Notes under the pieces: generated by a model
What the model saw: only the letters and a program-made list of their open reading frames with translations
Database searches by the model: none
What the model was told of the DNA's origin: nothing
Part shown: positions 17,848 to 25,210 of the stretch, in pieces
How positions within the stretch are numbered: position 1 is the stretch's first letter
How the letters are laid out: each line of letters starts with the position of its first letter
Assembly (NCBI GenBank): GCA_900317095.1
Contig: ONFL01000047.1
Span: forward strand, 1-57,841
DNA length: 57,841 nt
Direction of reading: 5' to 3'
Origin: an uncultured Eubacteriales bacterium
GTDB taxonomy: Bacteria; Bacillota; Clostridia; Lachnospirales; Lachnospiraceae
Position numbers and translations under genes: made by a program

Positions 17848-17907
17848 TGACATATGTCAATTATGAGTTCTCGCAGGAGTACTGTCAAGAAAAATTGACA
17901 TATGTCA
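17848..17907. promoter_or_regulatory. Twin palindromic operators TGACATATGTCA
   Basis: Two perfect 12-bp palindromes, 17848-17859 and 17896-17907, bracket the GNAT promoter. Flanking bases extend the match to 18 bp (TTCTGACATATGTCAATT) with the copies in opposite orientation, centre to centre 48 bp. One lies just upstream of the -35, the other covers the transcription start. Confidence 0.8.
17860..17888 (-). promoter_or_regulatory. Promoter of the GNAT gene
   Basis: On the minus strand TTGACA (17883-17888) and CATAAT (17860-17865) are exactly 17 bp apart. The predicted start near 17853 falls on the downstream operator, so an ATG at 17853 would be leaderless; this favours TTG 17829. Confidence 0.75.
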
Positions 17908-17972
17908 GAAATTATGATTTTCGATTTGAGAAGCCGGCCTATGGCAAAGCCATGATTGTTCCCGGCAGAGGC

Positions 17973-18000
17973 TTGACATGCAGGCAAAAAGTTCTAAGAT
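17973..18000 (+). promoter_or_regulatory. Probable promoter of the nitrilase gene
   Basis: TTGACA (17973-17978) is followed after 16 bp by TAAGAT (17995-18000). The 10-bp repeat array lies mostly downstream, in the leader. Confidence 0.45.
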
Positions 18001-18086
18001 AAAATCAAAGTTCGTAAAGCATCGAAAAAGTTCGTAAAAGTTCGTAAAACATCGTAAAGTTCGTAAAAGTTCATAAAAGTTCTAAA
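17988..18086 (+). repeat. Array of about ten 10-bp direct repeats (AAAGTTCGTA type)
   Basis: GTTC cores occur at 17991, 18010, 18030, 18040, 18059, 18069 and 18079, with degenerate CATCG units filling positions near 18020 and 18050. The period is 9-10 bp, one helical turn. The array ends 20 bases before the nitrilase start codon. Confidence 0.8.
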
Positions 18087-18106
18087 TCATTACAGGAGAA
18101 AAAGAT

Positions 18107-18904
18107 ATGAAACTTGCAATGGCACAGATGCAGAATGCAGGGAGCATAGAAACTAACCTTGCAAAAAGCCTTTCCTTTATAGAGCAGGCCGCGCAGAATC
18201 AGGCGGATCTGATCCTGTTTCCGGAGGTCCAGCTGACGGACTTTTTTGCCCAGTATCCGGGGCAGGATGTCCGCAGCTATGGCCTGGAGATCGACAGTGA
18301 GACCGTAAGAGCCTTTCAGAAGTCATGCCTTGAGAACCATATCATGGCAGTACCGAACATCTATCTCCTGGAAAATGGAACTTACTACGACGCCAGCCTG
18401 CTTATAGATAAGACAGGCGAGATCCTTGGCGTCCAGAAAATGGTCCATGTCGCCCAGGCACCCCAGTTCTATGAGCAGGATTATTACGCGCCCTCCGATG
18501 ACGGCTTCCATGTTTTCGAGACAGAGTTCGGGAAGATCGGTCTGGTCATTTGTTTCGACCGTCATTATCCGGAAAGCATCCGCACAGAGGCGCTCATGGG
18601 CGCGGATCTCATACTTATTCCCACCGTCAATGTCAAGTCTGAACCGTCGGAGACATTTGCCTGGGAGATCCGCATCCAGGCCTTCCAGAACTCCGTGCCG
18701 ATTGCCATGTGCAATCGTGTGGGGCGGGACGGGGAGATGGATTTTTCCGGAGAGTCCCTTGTCACGGACTCGGATGGGAATCTGCTTTTAATGGCTGACG
18801 ACCAGGAGAAGATCCTTTACTGCCAGGTGCATCCTGAGCTTTCAAAACATATCAGGGGTTCCCGGCCTTATACATCCCTTCGAAGAAAAGACTTATATCT
18901 GTAA
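18107..18904 (+). CDS. Carbon-nitrogen hydrolase (nitrilase superfamily)
   Basis: The 265-residue protein has the catalytic triad in its family positions: E40 (LILFPE), K111 (VQKMVHV) and C149 (VICFDRHYPES). The N-terminal MKLAMAQMQN strand and the overall layout are closest to N-carbamoylputrescine amidase or omega-amidase branches. It would hydrolyse an amide or carbamoyl compound in the cytoplasm; the substrate is uncertain. ACAGGAG precedes ATG. The gene is monocistronic behind the 10-bp repeat array. A 9-bp inverted repeat at 18946-18970 may end the transcript. Confidence 0.9.
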   Translation: MKLAMAQMQNAGSIETNLAKSLSFIEQAAQNQADLILFPEVQLTDFFAQYPGQDVRSYGLEIDSETVRAFQKSCLENHIMAVPNIYLLENGTYYDASLLIDKTGEILGVQKMVHVAQAPQFYEQDYYAPSDDGFHVFETEFGKIGLVICFDRHYPESIRTEALMGADLILIPTVNVKSEPSETFAWEIRIQAFQNSVPIAMCNRVGRDGEMDFSGESLVTDSDGNLLLMADDQEKILYCQVHPELSKHIRGSRPYTSLRRKDLYL

Positions 18905-18945
18905 TGAACCATGCCGGCCGGTACCTATGATATAATATTGATGAA

Positions 18946-18970
18946 AAACTCTATCCCGCATATAGAGTTT
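18946..18970 (+). terminator. Weak hairpin after nitrilase gene
   Basis: AAACTCTAT and ATAGAGTTT form a 9-bp stem around a 7-base loop, with only a short T run. It could instead be an operator for the MerR-like remnant downstream, since TATAAT lies at 18931. Confidence 0.4.
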
Positions 18971-18999
18971 AAGGAAAAAGCAGATATCGGAGAGGGCAT

Positions 19000-19459
19000 A
19001 TGGACGAGGAAATAAATGAGCGTTTTATCCCCATCGGGAAGATGGCGAAGATCAATCATGTTTCGATAGCGACACTCCGGCACTACGATAAGCTGGGGCT
19101 TTTGAAACCGAAGTACCTGAATGAACAGTTTCATCAGCAGATGGCAGAGCTTAAGATGAGGCATGATGCCGTGGAGCGGGCGATCCGCAGCATTGAGCGC
19201 TACAGGAAGGCGCCGTCGACGGGGACGCCTTTGCCTTTCTCGACCACAACCTGTCGACAAGGGAGATATGTGCGACTGGTGAATCACCGGACAGCCGGAT
19301 ACCGAGTTCCATGTTGTAAAGCCGAACACGGTTGAGCATACCTGTGCATCCGTTGTCAACAGGATTCCTTCCATCCTTTGCGCGCCGACTGGCTATGTAA
19401 CGGCTGACCAGCTCGACGAGATCAAGTATCTGACATTCCCGATGGAGTGGTATGTCTGA
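19000..19459 (+). pseudogene. Broken MerR-family regulator
   Basis: The first 33 residues are a good MerR DNA-binding start (FIPIGKMAKINHVSIATLRH, YDKLGLLKP). The text then jumps to the dimerisation coiled coil (HQQMAELKMRHDAVERAIRS), so about 60 residues of the winged helix are missing. The frame shifts near 19210 to DAFAFLDHNLSTREICATG, then again to a third frame that runs from near 19290 to the TGA at 19457-19459, ending [15 protein letters not shown]. The pieces together resemble a BmrR-like regulator with effector domain. At least one deletion and two frameshifts mean that it cannot make a working protein. Confidence 0.8.
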
Positions 19460-19514
19460 TTCCACCGGCAGATCGTCCATACAGCGTACTTTTTAATGAA
19501 ATAGATTAACAGTG

Positions 19515-19550
19515 GAATGCCGCCAGCTGAACAGTCAGCCGGCGGCATTC
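19515..19550. terminator. Bidirectional intrinsic terminator
   Basis: GAATGCCGCC (19515-19524) pairs perfectly with GGCGGCATTC (19541-19550), followed by TTTTT. The last codons of the QueG-like gene lie inside the stem. Confidence 0.75.
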
Positions 19551-20476
19551 TTTTTACCCTGGGTATTTCTGATCGCTCGTTCTGCATTTAACCGCAGAAC
19601 ATTGGTGTCCTCCGGCATCATGTGACTGCTTGTTTTAGCAATTACTTCTTCTCGTAAAAACCGGTCCGTCTGCTCTACTAATCTCTCAGGGATAAGACGT
19701 CCCGCAATCTCTTCAAGATTAGAAAACGGTTCCCCTTTATCCCAGTCATGCCGTACATTATAGGGGCAGACATCCTGACAGTTTTCGCAGCCGCAGATCC
19801 ATTCTTCATACATGGACTCTTCCAGGAACGGGGGCACATTTCCTTTACCAAATGTAGTCCAAAACGAGATACATCTCAAGGGGTCCATTGTGTATGGGGC
19901 ACACAGAGATCCACTCCTGCATGCTTTTTGGCACAGCGTGCAGGTGTCGCTGCATGGCTTTGGCGAAACATTCTGGATCAGAGTACACTCCCTGTCGATA
20001 ACATAACCTGTCAGTCCAACAAAAGAGCCCTTGTCTGTATAGAAAAAATTGTTTTTTCGAATAATACCCAATCCGGCTTTCATAGCTGCATATCGTAAAG
20101 GGAGCCCAATCTGTCCCCATCTGATGCCCAGCTCTGCCATCCGGCGTTCAAAGGCGGCATGGTCGTACGCATCCGAACGTCCTTCCTCCGGTGACAGGAA
20201 GAATCCCTTCGCATACCGCTTGCGAAGTTCCGCAGGAAAACGATATTTCCCATGTTCTGCTGTCAGAATAACGATGGATCCTGCCCAGGGACAGCGTTCC
20301 TTCACCGGCCGATAATTGTTCTTCACGCCCTCGTAAAAACCGGCACTTGACGGAACGTCTTCTATCCGCTTTTTCAGAAGAGCTTCGCTGTCATTAATAG
20401 CCTCCGGCGCAATGATTCCGCAGTTATCATATCCGCAGTCCAGCGCGGCCTTGAATATTTCATGGGAGAGTTCCAT
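19535..20476 (-). CDS. QueG-like iron-sulfur protein (double 4Fe-4S)
   Basis: The 313-residue protein has an N-terminal DUF1730-like domain and a C-terminal ferredoxin region with cysteine runs PCSDTCTLCQKAC and CGCENCQDVCPYN. Layout and motifs resemble epoxyqueuosine reductase QueG and its relatives. True QueG needs cobalamin and is longer at the C-terminus; this may be a divergent relative rather than the tRNA enzyme. The gene is somewhat AT-rich and stands alone. Its 3' end overlaps a terminator stem. Confidence 0.72.
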   Translation of the reverse strand: MELSHEIFKAALDCGYDNCGIIAPEAINDSEALLKKRIEDVPSSAGFYEGVKNNYRPVKERCPWAGSIVILTAEHGKYRFPAELRKRYAKGFFLSPEEGRSDAYDHAAFERRMAELGIRWGQIGLPLRYAAMKAGLGIIRKNNFFYTDKGSFVGLTGYVIDRECTLIQNVSPKPCSDTCTLCQKACRSGSLCAPYTMDPLRCISFWTTFGKGNVPPFLEESMYEEWICGCENCQDVCPYNVRHDWDKGEPFSNLEEIAGRLIPERLVEQTDRFLREEVIAKTSSHMMPEDTNVLRLNAERAIRNTQGKKNAAG

Positions 20477-20571
20477 TTACCTTCACCTCTACAAAAAGCA
20501 CATCATTAATAGTTTATACAGGCATCTGATTAAAATATTACCGTTATATTCAGCGTATTGCAAAGTACTTT

Positions 20572-21021
20572 TTATTTTCTTCTGAAAATAGACCGGAATA
20601 TCAGGCGGACAAAGGGTCCGGCAATAATAAACTGCATGACATAGGCAGCCGGAATGTTCATTGCCCATGTCTGAGCAAAGGTTCCGAAACTCGGCTCTTT
20701 GAAAAGAATCGTGGCGGCAAGACTCATCATGGGACACATCAGTGCGCAGATGCAGAAAGATACGGCATAAGTAATGAACTGCGGCCGGTCCGTGGGCTGC
20801 ATGAATGTGAAGGCAAGCCTGGGAGCAAGCCGGCCTGCAATCGCCAGCTCCAGCACGATCGCCACCGGCCACATGATCCGCAGCTCTCCAAAAGCCATCA
20901 GGAACACTTCATTCGTGCAGCCGCCAATATTAAGGGAGATGTTGTAGCAGATCATCCCGTACACCATTACAAAAGCCATAATCGCAGTAAATATCAGGTT
21001 CTCAAGTTTTGTTTTCGGCAT
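20572..21021 (-). CDS. DUF2798-like four-helix membrane protein
   Basis: The 149-residue protein has four hydrophobic segments arranged as a duplicated pair, with repeated FxMxxxM-type helices (TAIMAFVMVYGMICYN; VSFCICALMCPMMSL). This matches the DUF2798 family of small membrane proteins, function unknown. ATG 21021 is chosen because AAAAGGAG precedes it. Its leader holds an intrinsic terminator only about 25 bases before the ribosome site, suggesting regulated read-through. Confidence 0.7.
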   Translation of the reverse strand: MPKTKLENLIFTAIMAFVMVYGMICYNISLNIGGCTNEVFLMAFGELRIMWPVAIVLELAIAGRLAPRLAFTFMQPTDRPQFITYAVSFCICALMCPMMSLAATILFKEPSFGTFAQTWAMNIPAAYVMQFIIAGPFVRLIFRSIFRRK

Positions 21022-21335
21022 ATTTATTCTCCTTTTTTCTAAACACAAAAAAAAGAGAGCCGGGAAACTTTCGTCTCGACTCTCTCATCTGCAACTACCA
21101 TTAATTAACAGATACCATATCACATTTTTCCGGATAATGTAAGCATGTATTTCTAAATAAACATAAGCATGAACAGAAAGGAAGCGTTTTGTGCGGGAAA
21201 CTTCCTTTTGTGCCTGCCGATGCTTTCCTCTTGAGATTTTTTTCGTTCGGCAGTATGATAAAGGAAATGATGTCAAATATATGAAGGAATCCGCCTGCTG
21301 ACGGAAAGGCTCCGGATCCGGAGGGAGGAATAGAA
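21022..21335. other. Divergent control region, DUF2798 gene and phosphoesterase-rubrerythrin gene
   Basis: About 310 bp. It contains the DUF2798 leader terminator, and on the plus strand the promoter TTGAGA (21231-21236), 17 bp, TATGAT (21254-21259). CTGCCGA (21214-21220) and TCGGCAG (21247-21253) form inverted half-sites 33 bp apart around the -35. Confidence 0.55.
21046..21085 (-). promoter_or_regulatory. Leader terminator/attenuator of the DUF2798 gene
   Basis: On the minus strand AGAGAGTC pairs with GGCTCTCT; inside, GAGAC pairs with GTTTC around a GAAA tetraloop, with a CC bulge. Eight or more T residues follow. The T run ends about 25 bases before the start codon, so the gene is expressed only when this stop is bypassed. 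Confidence 0.65.
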
Positions 21336-22589
21336 ATGTCTCATATTCAGAAAATAACCCAGGAAATTGTGCCCATCGGCAGCATTTCCAGCTTCAGCCT
21401 GGTCGGAGATCCCTGCTGCAAGGGGATCGGCACATCCATGCTCCGTATCTATATGGAGACTCTCTACCGGGCCGGCGAAGACGACTTCACCATGATCCTC
21501 GGTGATCTGGTACCCAGAGGCTATCCTCAGTTCTACCGTTTCTTTGAGAATTTCACGGAGCTGGCCGCGTCCAATGATATTTACGGTCTGCGCGGCAACC
21601 ATGATGTGAATGGCTACAGCCAGGTCCTGGGCCTGCACAATTATGCCCTGATGGCCAGGGATTTTACCATCATCGCCCTGGACAATGCTTCGGGTTCCTT
21701 TGAAGAAGAGGGGCTGGATCTGACCCGCAGGGTTCTGGCTATGGATGATGTTAAGAATGTCATCCTCGCCTTCCACATCCCTCTGCCCAACCATTTCAAG
21801 AATAAAAATGTCAGTGAGTCCGAAGCGGACCGCCTGCGCGCGGCCATTGCGGAGGGTAAAGACAAGGTCCGCAATATCGTCTGCGGTCACGTTCATTCCC
21901 GTTATGAGGATGTTTTCGACGGCATACCCATGCTCTGCATCGGCGGAGGCGGCGCCCCGCTCGAAGACCTCAACGACGAGATAAAGGCCAGTGATGTCCG
22001 CTACCACCTGTGCCGCTTCTGGCTCATGGGCGGAAAGCTGCACTATCATTATGAAGAGATCCGCTCCCTGGGCTGGAAGAAGGAATCCGGCCACGAGATC
22101 CTCCGCCGCCGCATAGAAGACGCCATCCATGGAGAGATGTACACCCATCTGCGCTACCGCGTCATGGCAGACCGGGCAGTGGACCGCGGCTATCCGCAAA
22201 TCGCCAACCTCTTCCGGGCCCTGGCGGAATCCGAATACCGTCATGCCCGTAATTTCTATCTGCTGCTCGAGCACAATGCGCCTCTGGATGAAATGATGGC
22301 CAGCTTCCATACAAATGAGAGCTATCTGGCGCAGACCCACTATCCCGCCATCTCCAAATACGCTTATCAGGAAGGAGCGCCGCTCACATCCTACGCCTTT
22401 GATTTCGCGGCAAAGGCCGAAGAGATCCACGAGGAGCTGCTGCAGGCCCTGACAGATCCCGACCAGTACCAGGGCGGCACCCTCTATGTCTGCCCCATCT
22501 GCGGCAATGTCATGACCAGCATAGAAGGCCATCTGGTCTGTGATGTCTGCGGCTATTACTGCCACAGCTTCATAAAATTCGAAGCTTAA
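21336..22589 (+). CDS. Metallophosphoesterase-rubrerythrin fusion
   Basis: The 417-residue protein joins two enzymes. Residues 1-245 form a calcineurin-like phosphoesterase with ILGDLVP, GLRGNHDVNG and CGHVHSRY metal-binding motifs; the usual first D-x-H motif is not obvious. Residues about 255-375 form a ferritin-like diiron bundle with GEMYTHLRYR, ALAESEYRHARNF and FAAKAEEIHEELL. The end is a rubredoxin-like ribbon CPICG-x12-CDVCG. Rubrerythrins reduce hydrogen peroxide in anaerobes. A link between oxidative stress and phosphoester hydrolysis is implied, but the substrate is unknown. GGAGGGAGG precedes ATG. Confidence 0.87.
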   Translation: MSHIQKITQEIVPIGSISSFSLVGDPCCKGIGTSMLRIYMETLYRAGEDDFTMILGDLVPRGYPQFYRFFENFTELAASNDIYGLRGNHDVNGYSQVLGLHNYALMARDFTIIALDNASGSFEEEGLDLTRRVLAMDDVKNVILAFHIPLPNHFKNKNVSESEADRLRAAIAEGKDKVRNIVCGHVHSRYEDVFDGIPMLCIGGGGAPLEDLNDEIKASDVRYHLCRFWLMGGKLHYHYEEIRSLGWKKESGHEILRRRIEDAIHGEMYTHLRYRVMADRAVDRGYPQIANLFRALAESEYRHARNFYLLLEHNAPLDEMMASFHTNESYLAQTHYPAISKYAYQEGAPLTSYAFDFAAKAEEIHEELLQALTDPDQYQGGTLYVCPICGNVMTSIEGHLVCDVCGYYCHSFIKFEA

Positions 22590-22601
22590 AAAAGTAACAT
22601 A

Positions 22602-22630
22602 TTGACAAGTTGCTCAAAGCTTAGTACAAT
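22602..22630 (+). promoter_or_regulatory. Promoter of tRNA-Ala
   Basis: TTGACA (22602-22607), 17 bp, TACAAT (22625-22630). The predicted start is 3-5 bases before the tRNA. Confidence 0.85.
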
Positions 22631-22640
22631 GCCTCTATAC

Positions 22641-22713
22641 GGGGCATTAGCGCAGCTGGGAGCGCGTCTGAATGGCATTCAGGAGGTCACGGGTTCGAAT
22701 CCCGTATGCTCCA
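22641..22713 (+). tRNA. tRNA-Ala, anticodon GGC
   Basis: The cloverleaf is complete: acceptor GGGGCAT/ATGCTCC with the G3-U70 wobble that is the alanine identity signal, D stem GCGC/GCGC, anticodon stem TCTGA/TCAGG with loop ATGGCAT, T stem ACGGG/CCCGT with loop TTCGAAT, discriminator A73. CCA is not encoded. Confidence 0.97.
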
Positions 22714-22720
22714 TCAAAGG

Positions 22721-22754
22721 AGCTGTCCGAAGCATCTGCTTTGGGCAGCTTTTT
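22721..22754 (+). terminator. Terminator of tRNA-Ala
   Basis: AGCTGTCC (22721-22728) pairs with GGGCAGCT (22743-22750, one wobble), then TTTT. Confidence 0.75.
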
Positions 22755-22767
22755 CCATTGATGTTAT

Positions 22768-22836
22768 TCATCTGAACCGTTTTATAATCTGCTTCAAATC
22801 CCTTTTAAAACGTTTAGAGGAGATAATATTAAGCAT
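22768..22836 (-). pseudogene. Truncated YafQ/RelE-type toxin remnant
   Basis: The ATG at 22836 overlaps the antitoxin stop, the normal toxin-antitoxin junction. The 22 residues MLNIISSKRFKRDLKQIIKR(FR) match the beginning of YafQ/RelE mRNA interferases, then a stop codon follows. The rest of the toxin (about 65 residues) is missing, replaced by the tRNA-Ala terminator region. Confidence 0.72.
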
Positions 22837-23110
22837 CTTCCCTGACCTCATTCAGCAGTTCCTTAAAAGAAGAATATCTCTTATACGCTTCCGGATGAGC
22901 TTTCATTTCTTCATATTCTTGCAGCGCCTCCATTGTCTCCCTGTTCGGCACATCCCGCGTTACGGCAAAGGGAATACCCTGAACGCGGAGAGACTGCTTT
23001 AAAAAAATCGTAAACGCAGTGGAAAGATCCATGCCAAGATCAGCGTATAACTCCTGACCAGCTTTTTTAAGATCTGCGTCCAGACTAAGATTCGTACTGA
23101 CTCTTGCCAT
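22829..23110 (-). CDS. RelB/DinJ-type antitoxin, without functional toxin
   Basis: The 93-residue protein has the ribbon-helix-helix opening ARVSTNLSLDADLKKAGQEL and the DinJ-like middle GMDLSTAFTIFLKQSLRVQG, followed by a Glu/Lys-rich toxin-binding tail. ATG 23110 is placed by AAAGGAGG. Antitoxins of this family bind DNA at their own promoter and neutralise a YafQ/RelE toxin. Here the toxin is cut to 22 codons, so the gene is an orphan that may still repress its own operon or shield against other toxins. Confidence 0.88.
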   Translation of the reverse strand: MARVSTNLSLDADLKKAGQELYADLGMDLSTAFTIFLKQSLRVQGIPFAVTRDVPNRETMEALQEYEEMKAHPEAYKRYSSFKELLNEVREDA

Positions 23111-23224
23111 ACTATTTACCTCCTTTACTATGATGTAATTATAACGCAAACAAGTCACAACGTCAACTATCGTGCGCATGTTGTGCCTTGTTTGCCAATC
23201 CTTTGTCGTAAATTCCTTCTTCAG

Positions 23225-23259
23225 GGCATAATTTTCAAGCTCTGTTTGAAAATTATGCC
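23225..23259. repeat. Perfect 14-bp inverted repeat
   Basis: GGCATAATTTTCAA and TTGAAAATTATGCC around a 7-base loop, AT-rich within a GC-rich area, just after the thiM stop. No T run follows on either side. Confidence 0.6.
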
Positions 23260-23275
23260 TCGCTGTCACCTGCCC

Positions 23276-24097
23276 TTACTTTATCTCAAAAAGGGCCCCT
23301 TCTGCCAGGGTCTTCGCGTCCATATTGTAAACGGCATCTATGATCCGGTTCCGGTAGGTGGAATTGCCGTCCCCTTCCTGCATATGACTGAAGCCGATCT
23401 GTCCGGCCAGTCCCATCAGGCAGACTGCTGCTGCCGCCGCCTGCAGATGATCTTCCGGATTGGCGGTCAGATAGGCGGTCATCAGGCCGGACAGCTGACA
23501 GCCGGTGCCGGTGATGGCGCCCATCTCCGGCCTTCCGTTGCGGATGACAAAGCAGCGGTCCGCGTCGGCGGCAAGGTCTATGGCGCCGGTGATGACGATG
23601 ATGGAGCCGGTTCTGGCAGCGTAATCTTTTACAAAACGGACCATGGCGTCCAGATTGTTCTCTGTCACTGCGTCAGCCGCGTCGGCATCCACGCCCCGGG
23701 TCGTTGTGCTCCCCTGGGCAAGGGCCTTGAGCTCGCTCACATTGCCGCGGATGACGGTGAAGGGGATCTCTTCCATCAGGGATACGGCTGTCTGAGTCCG
23801 CAGGCGGGAGGCACCGGCGCCCACCGGATCCAGCAGAATGGGATGGCCGAGCTCTGCCGCCTTCTTTCCTGCCAGATGCATGGCTTCTATGGATCTCTTG
23901 TTGAGGGTGCCGATGTTGATATTGAGGCCGCCGCAGACAGAGGTGATATCCTCCACATCCTCCGGCTCGTCCGACATGATCGGACTGCCGCCGCAGGCGA
24001 GGATGATGTTGGCAACGTCATTTACGGTAACATAATTTGTGATGTTATGAACAAGAGGGCTTCTTTCTCTGACATGATTCAGACATTCTTCAAACAT
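23276..24097 (-). CDS. thiM: Hydroxyethylthiazole kinase
   Basis: The 273-residue protein has ThiM motifs: PLVHNITNYVTVNDVANIIL near the N-terminus, LLDPVGAGAS, and the anion-hole/catalytic block GAITGTGCQLSG. It phosphorylates 4-methyl-5-hydroxyethylthiazole in thiamine salvage. The start is uncertain: GTG at 24109 is also in frame, and neither has a strong ribosome site; ATG 24097 fits the family. No ThiE or ThiD gene is adjacent, and no TPP riboswitch is visible upstream. Confidence 0.92.
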   Translation of the reverse strand: MFEECLNHVRERSPLVHNITNYVTVNDVANIILACGGSPIMSDEPEDVEDITSVCGGLNINIGTLNKRSIEAMHLAGKKAAELGHPILLDPVGAGASRLRTQTAVSLMEEIPFTVIRGNVSELKALAQGSTTTRGVDADAADAVTENNLDAMVRFVKDYAARTGSIIVITGAIDLAADADRCFVIRNGRPEMGAITGTGCQLSGLMTAYLTANPEDHLQAAAAAVCLMGLAGQIGFSHMQEGDGNSTYRNRIIDAVYNMDAKTLAEGALFEIK

Positions 24098-24209
24098 AAT
24101 TGTGCACACTTCTTTCTTGAATACATGATTGATAAAGGAATCATAACAGATTTCTGCCCCTGATGTAAAGCAGACCGGCTCCGCTTAAACAGTGCCGGTT
24201 CTGTGCATG

Positions 24210-25097
24210 TCAGCCCTTTCTCTTCAGAGCGTCCTGCTGCCGCTCCAGGCCCAGGGCAATGGCCATCTGATTTTTCCAGAGGGGTATGGTCTGGGTGAGG
24301 GCGGTCTGGCTCCTGGCAGCCAGCAGGCGGTCTCCGTTCTGGATCAGGCGGATCTGGGGCGCTGTCTGCAGGGCGATGGTTTTGGATACCTTCATCTCAT
24401 GGAGCTTCTTTTCGAAAAGATCCACGTTGGCCTCGAAATCCCGCACCGCCTGACCGCTCATGGCGTCTCCCCGCCTGGCTGCCTGCTCCCGCAGTCCGGG
24501 GATGGTTTCCTGCCGCGTATCGTGAAGTGCCTTCTCCCCGGCCAGGATATAGACCTGAAACTGGCGGAACTGTTCCAGGCTGCGGTCATAGAACTCGTCA
24601 AGCACGGCTATATCCCGCAGACAGACCGTCCGCTCCCGTTCCAGCTCCATGGCGATGCGGTCAACCTGGACCTCCGCTTTTTCAAAGTCTTTGACAGCTT
24701 TTTTCAGTTCTCTTTCCGACGAATGGAACAAGGATCTTCTGCCGTTCTCCCGGGGCAGGTCTGCCTGCGCTCCTTCCAGCAGGCCGGCCAGGTCCTCCAG
24801 CAGCTGCCCGGCTCTGGCATGGTCTGTCTGCCTGGCCCGCTCCAGGATATGGTCCGCGCCGGCCTGGACGTCCCGCTGAATCCCGGCCCCGTACTGCAGC
24901 ACCAGGGAGGCGTCTGTCAGATCTATGCTTTTTCTTATCTCCTTTGCCCGGTTCAGCTGCTGCGGGGAAAGGTGCTCACTCTCGGCTGCCGCCTTATCTG
25001 CCAGCTTTCCCGGATCCAGGGTCAGGACCGGCGTCTCTTCCTCCTGCGCCGTCCCGCCCTTCTTCTTCAGAAGCTCATCCAGTGTCAGGTCACTCAT
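24210..25097 (-). CDS. TelA-like toxic anion resistance protein, C-terminally short
   Basis: The 295-residue, highly helical protein matches the TelA family through segments such as ERELKKAVKDFEKAEVQVDR, AVLDEFYDRSLEQFRQFQVY and the conserved end WKNQMAIALGLERQQDAL. Normal TelA proteins continue for about 80 more residues after that motif; here the stop comes within ten residues, and no continuation is obvious in other frames. TelA proteins are linked to tellurite and general stress resistance with XpaC partners, mechanism unknown. It is the last gene of the VWA/XpaC operon, 113 bases after the binding-protein gene. Confidence 0.83.
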   Translation of the reverse strand: MSDLTLDELLKKKGGTAQEEETPVLTLDPGKLADKAAAESEHLSPQQLNRAKEIRKSIDLTDASLVLQYGAGIQRDVQAGADHILERARQTDHARAGQLLEDLAGLLEGAQADLPRENGRRSLFHSSERELKKAVKDFEKAEVQVDRIAMELERERTVCLRDIAVLDEFYDRSLEQFRQFQVYILAGEKALHDTRQETIPGLREQAARRGDAMSGQAVRDFEANVDLFEKKLHEMKVSKTIALQTAPQIRLIQNGDRLLAARSQTALTQTIPLWKNQMAIALGLERQQDALKRKG

Positions 25098-25210
25098 GTT
25101 TCCTCCTTAATAACAGGTCCCTGACCGCATAGCGGACAGGGACGCGCATATTTAACGGCTCTTTATCCCGCTCTCCTGACGAGACAGATCGTCTGTGATT
25201 ATCCCGCCGC

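Noticed and set aside
17988-18086. Repeat array as a CRISPR
   Set aside because: Units are only about 10 bp with no spacers and no cas genes.
21273-22565. 430-codon minus-strand frame opposite the phosphoesterase-rubrerythrin gene
   Set aside because: Antisense shadow without motifs; the plus-strand fusion has clear domains and a good ribosome site.
22641-23110. Integrated island at tRNA-Ala
   Set aside because: No integrase or duplicated tRNA end was found in the following sequence; only the damaged toxin hints at past events.
24098-24209. TPP riboswitch before thiM
   Set aside because: The conserved CTGAGA and related blocks are absent.
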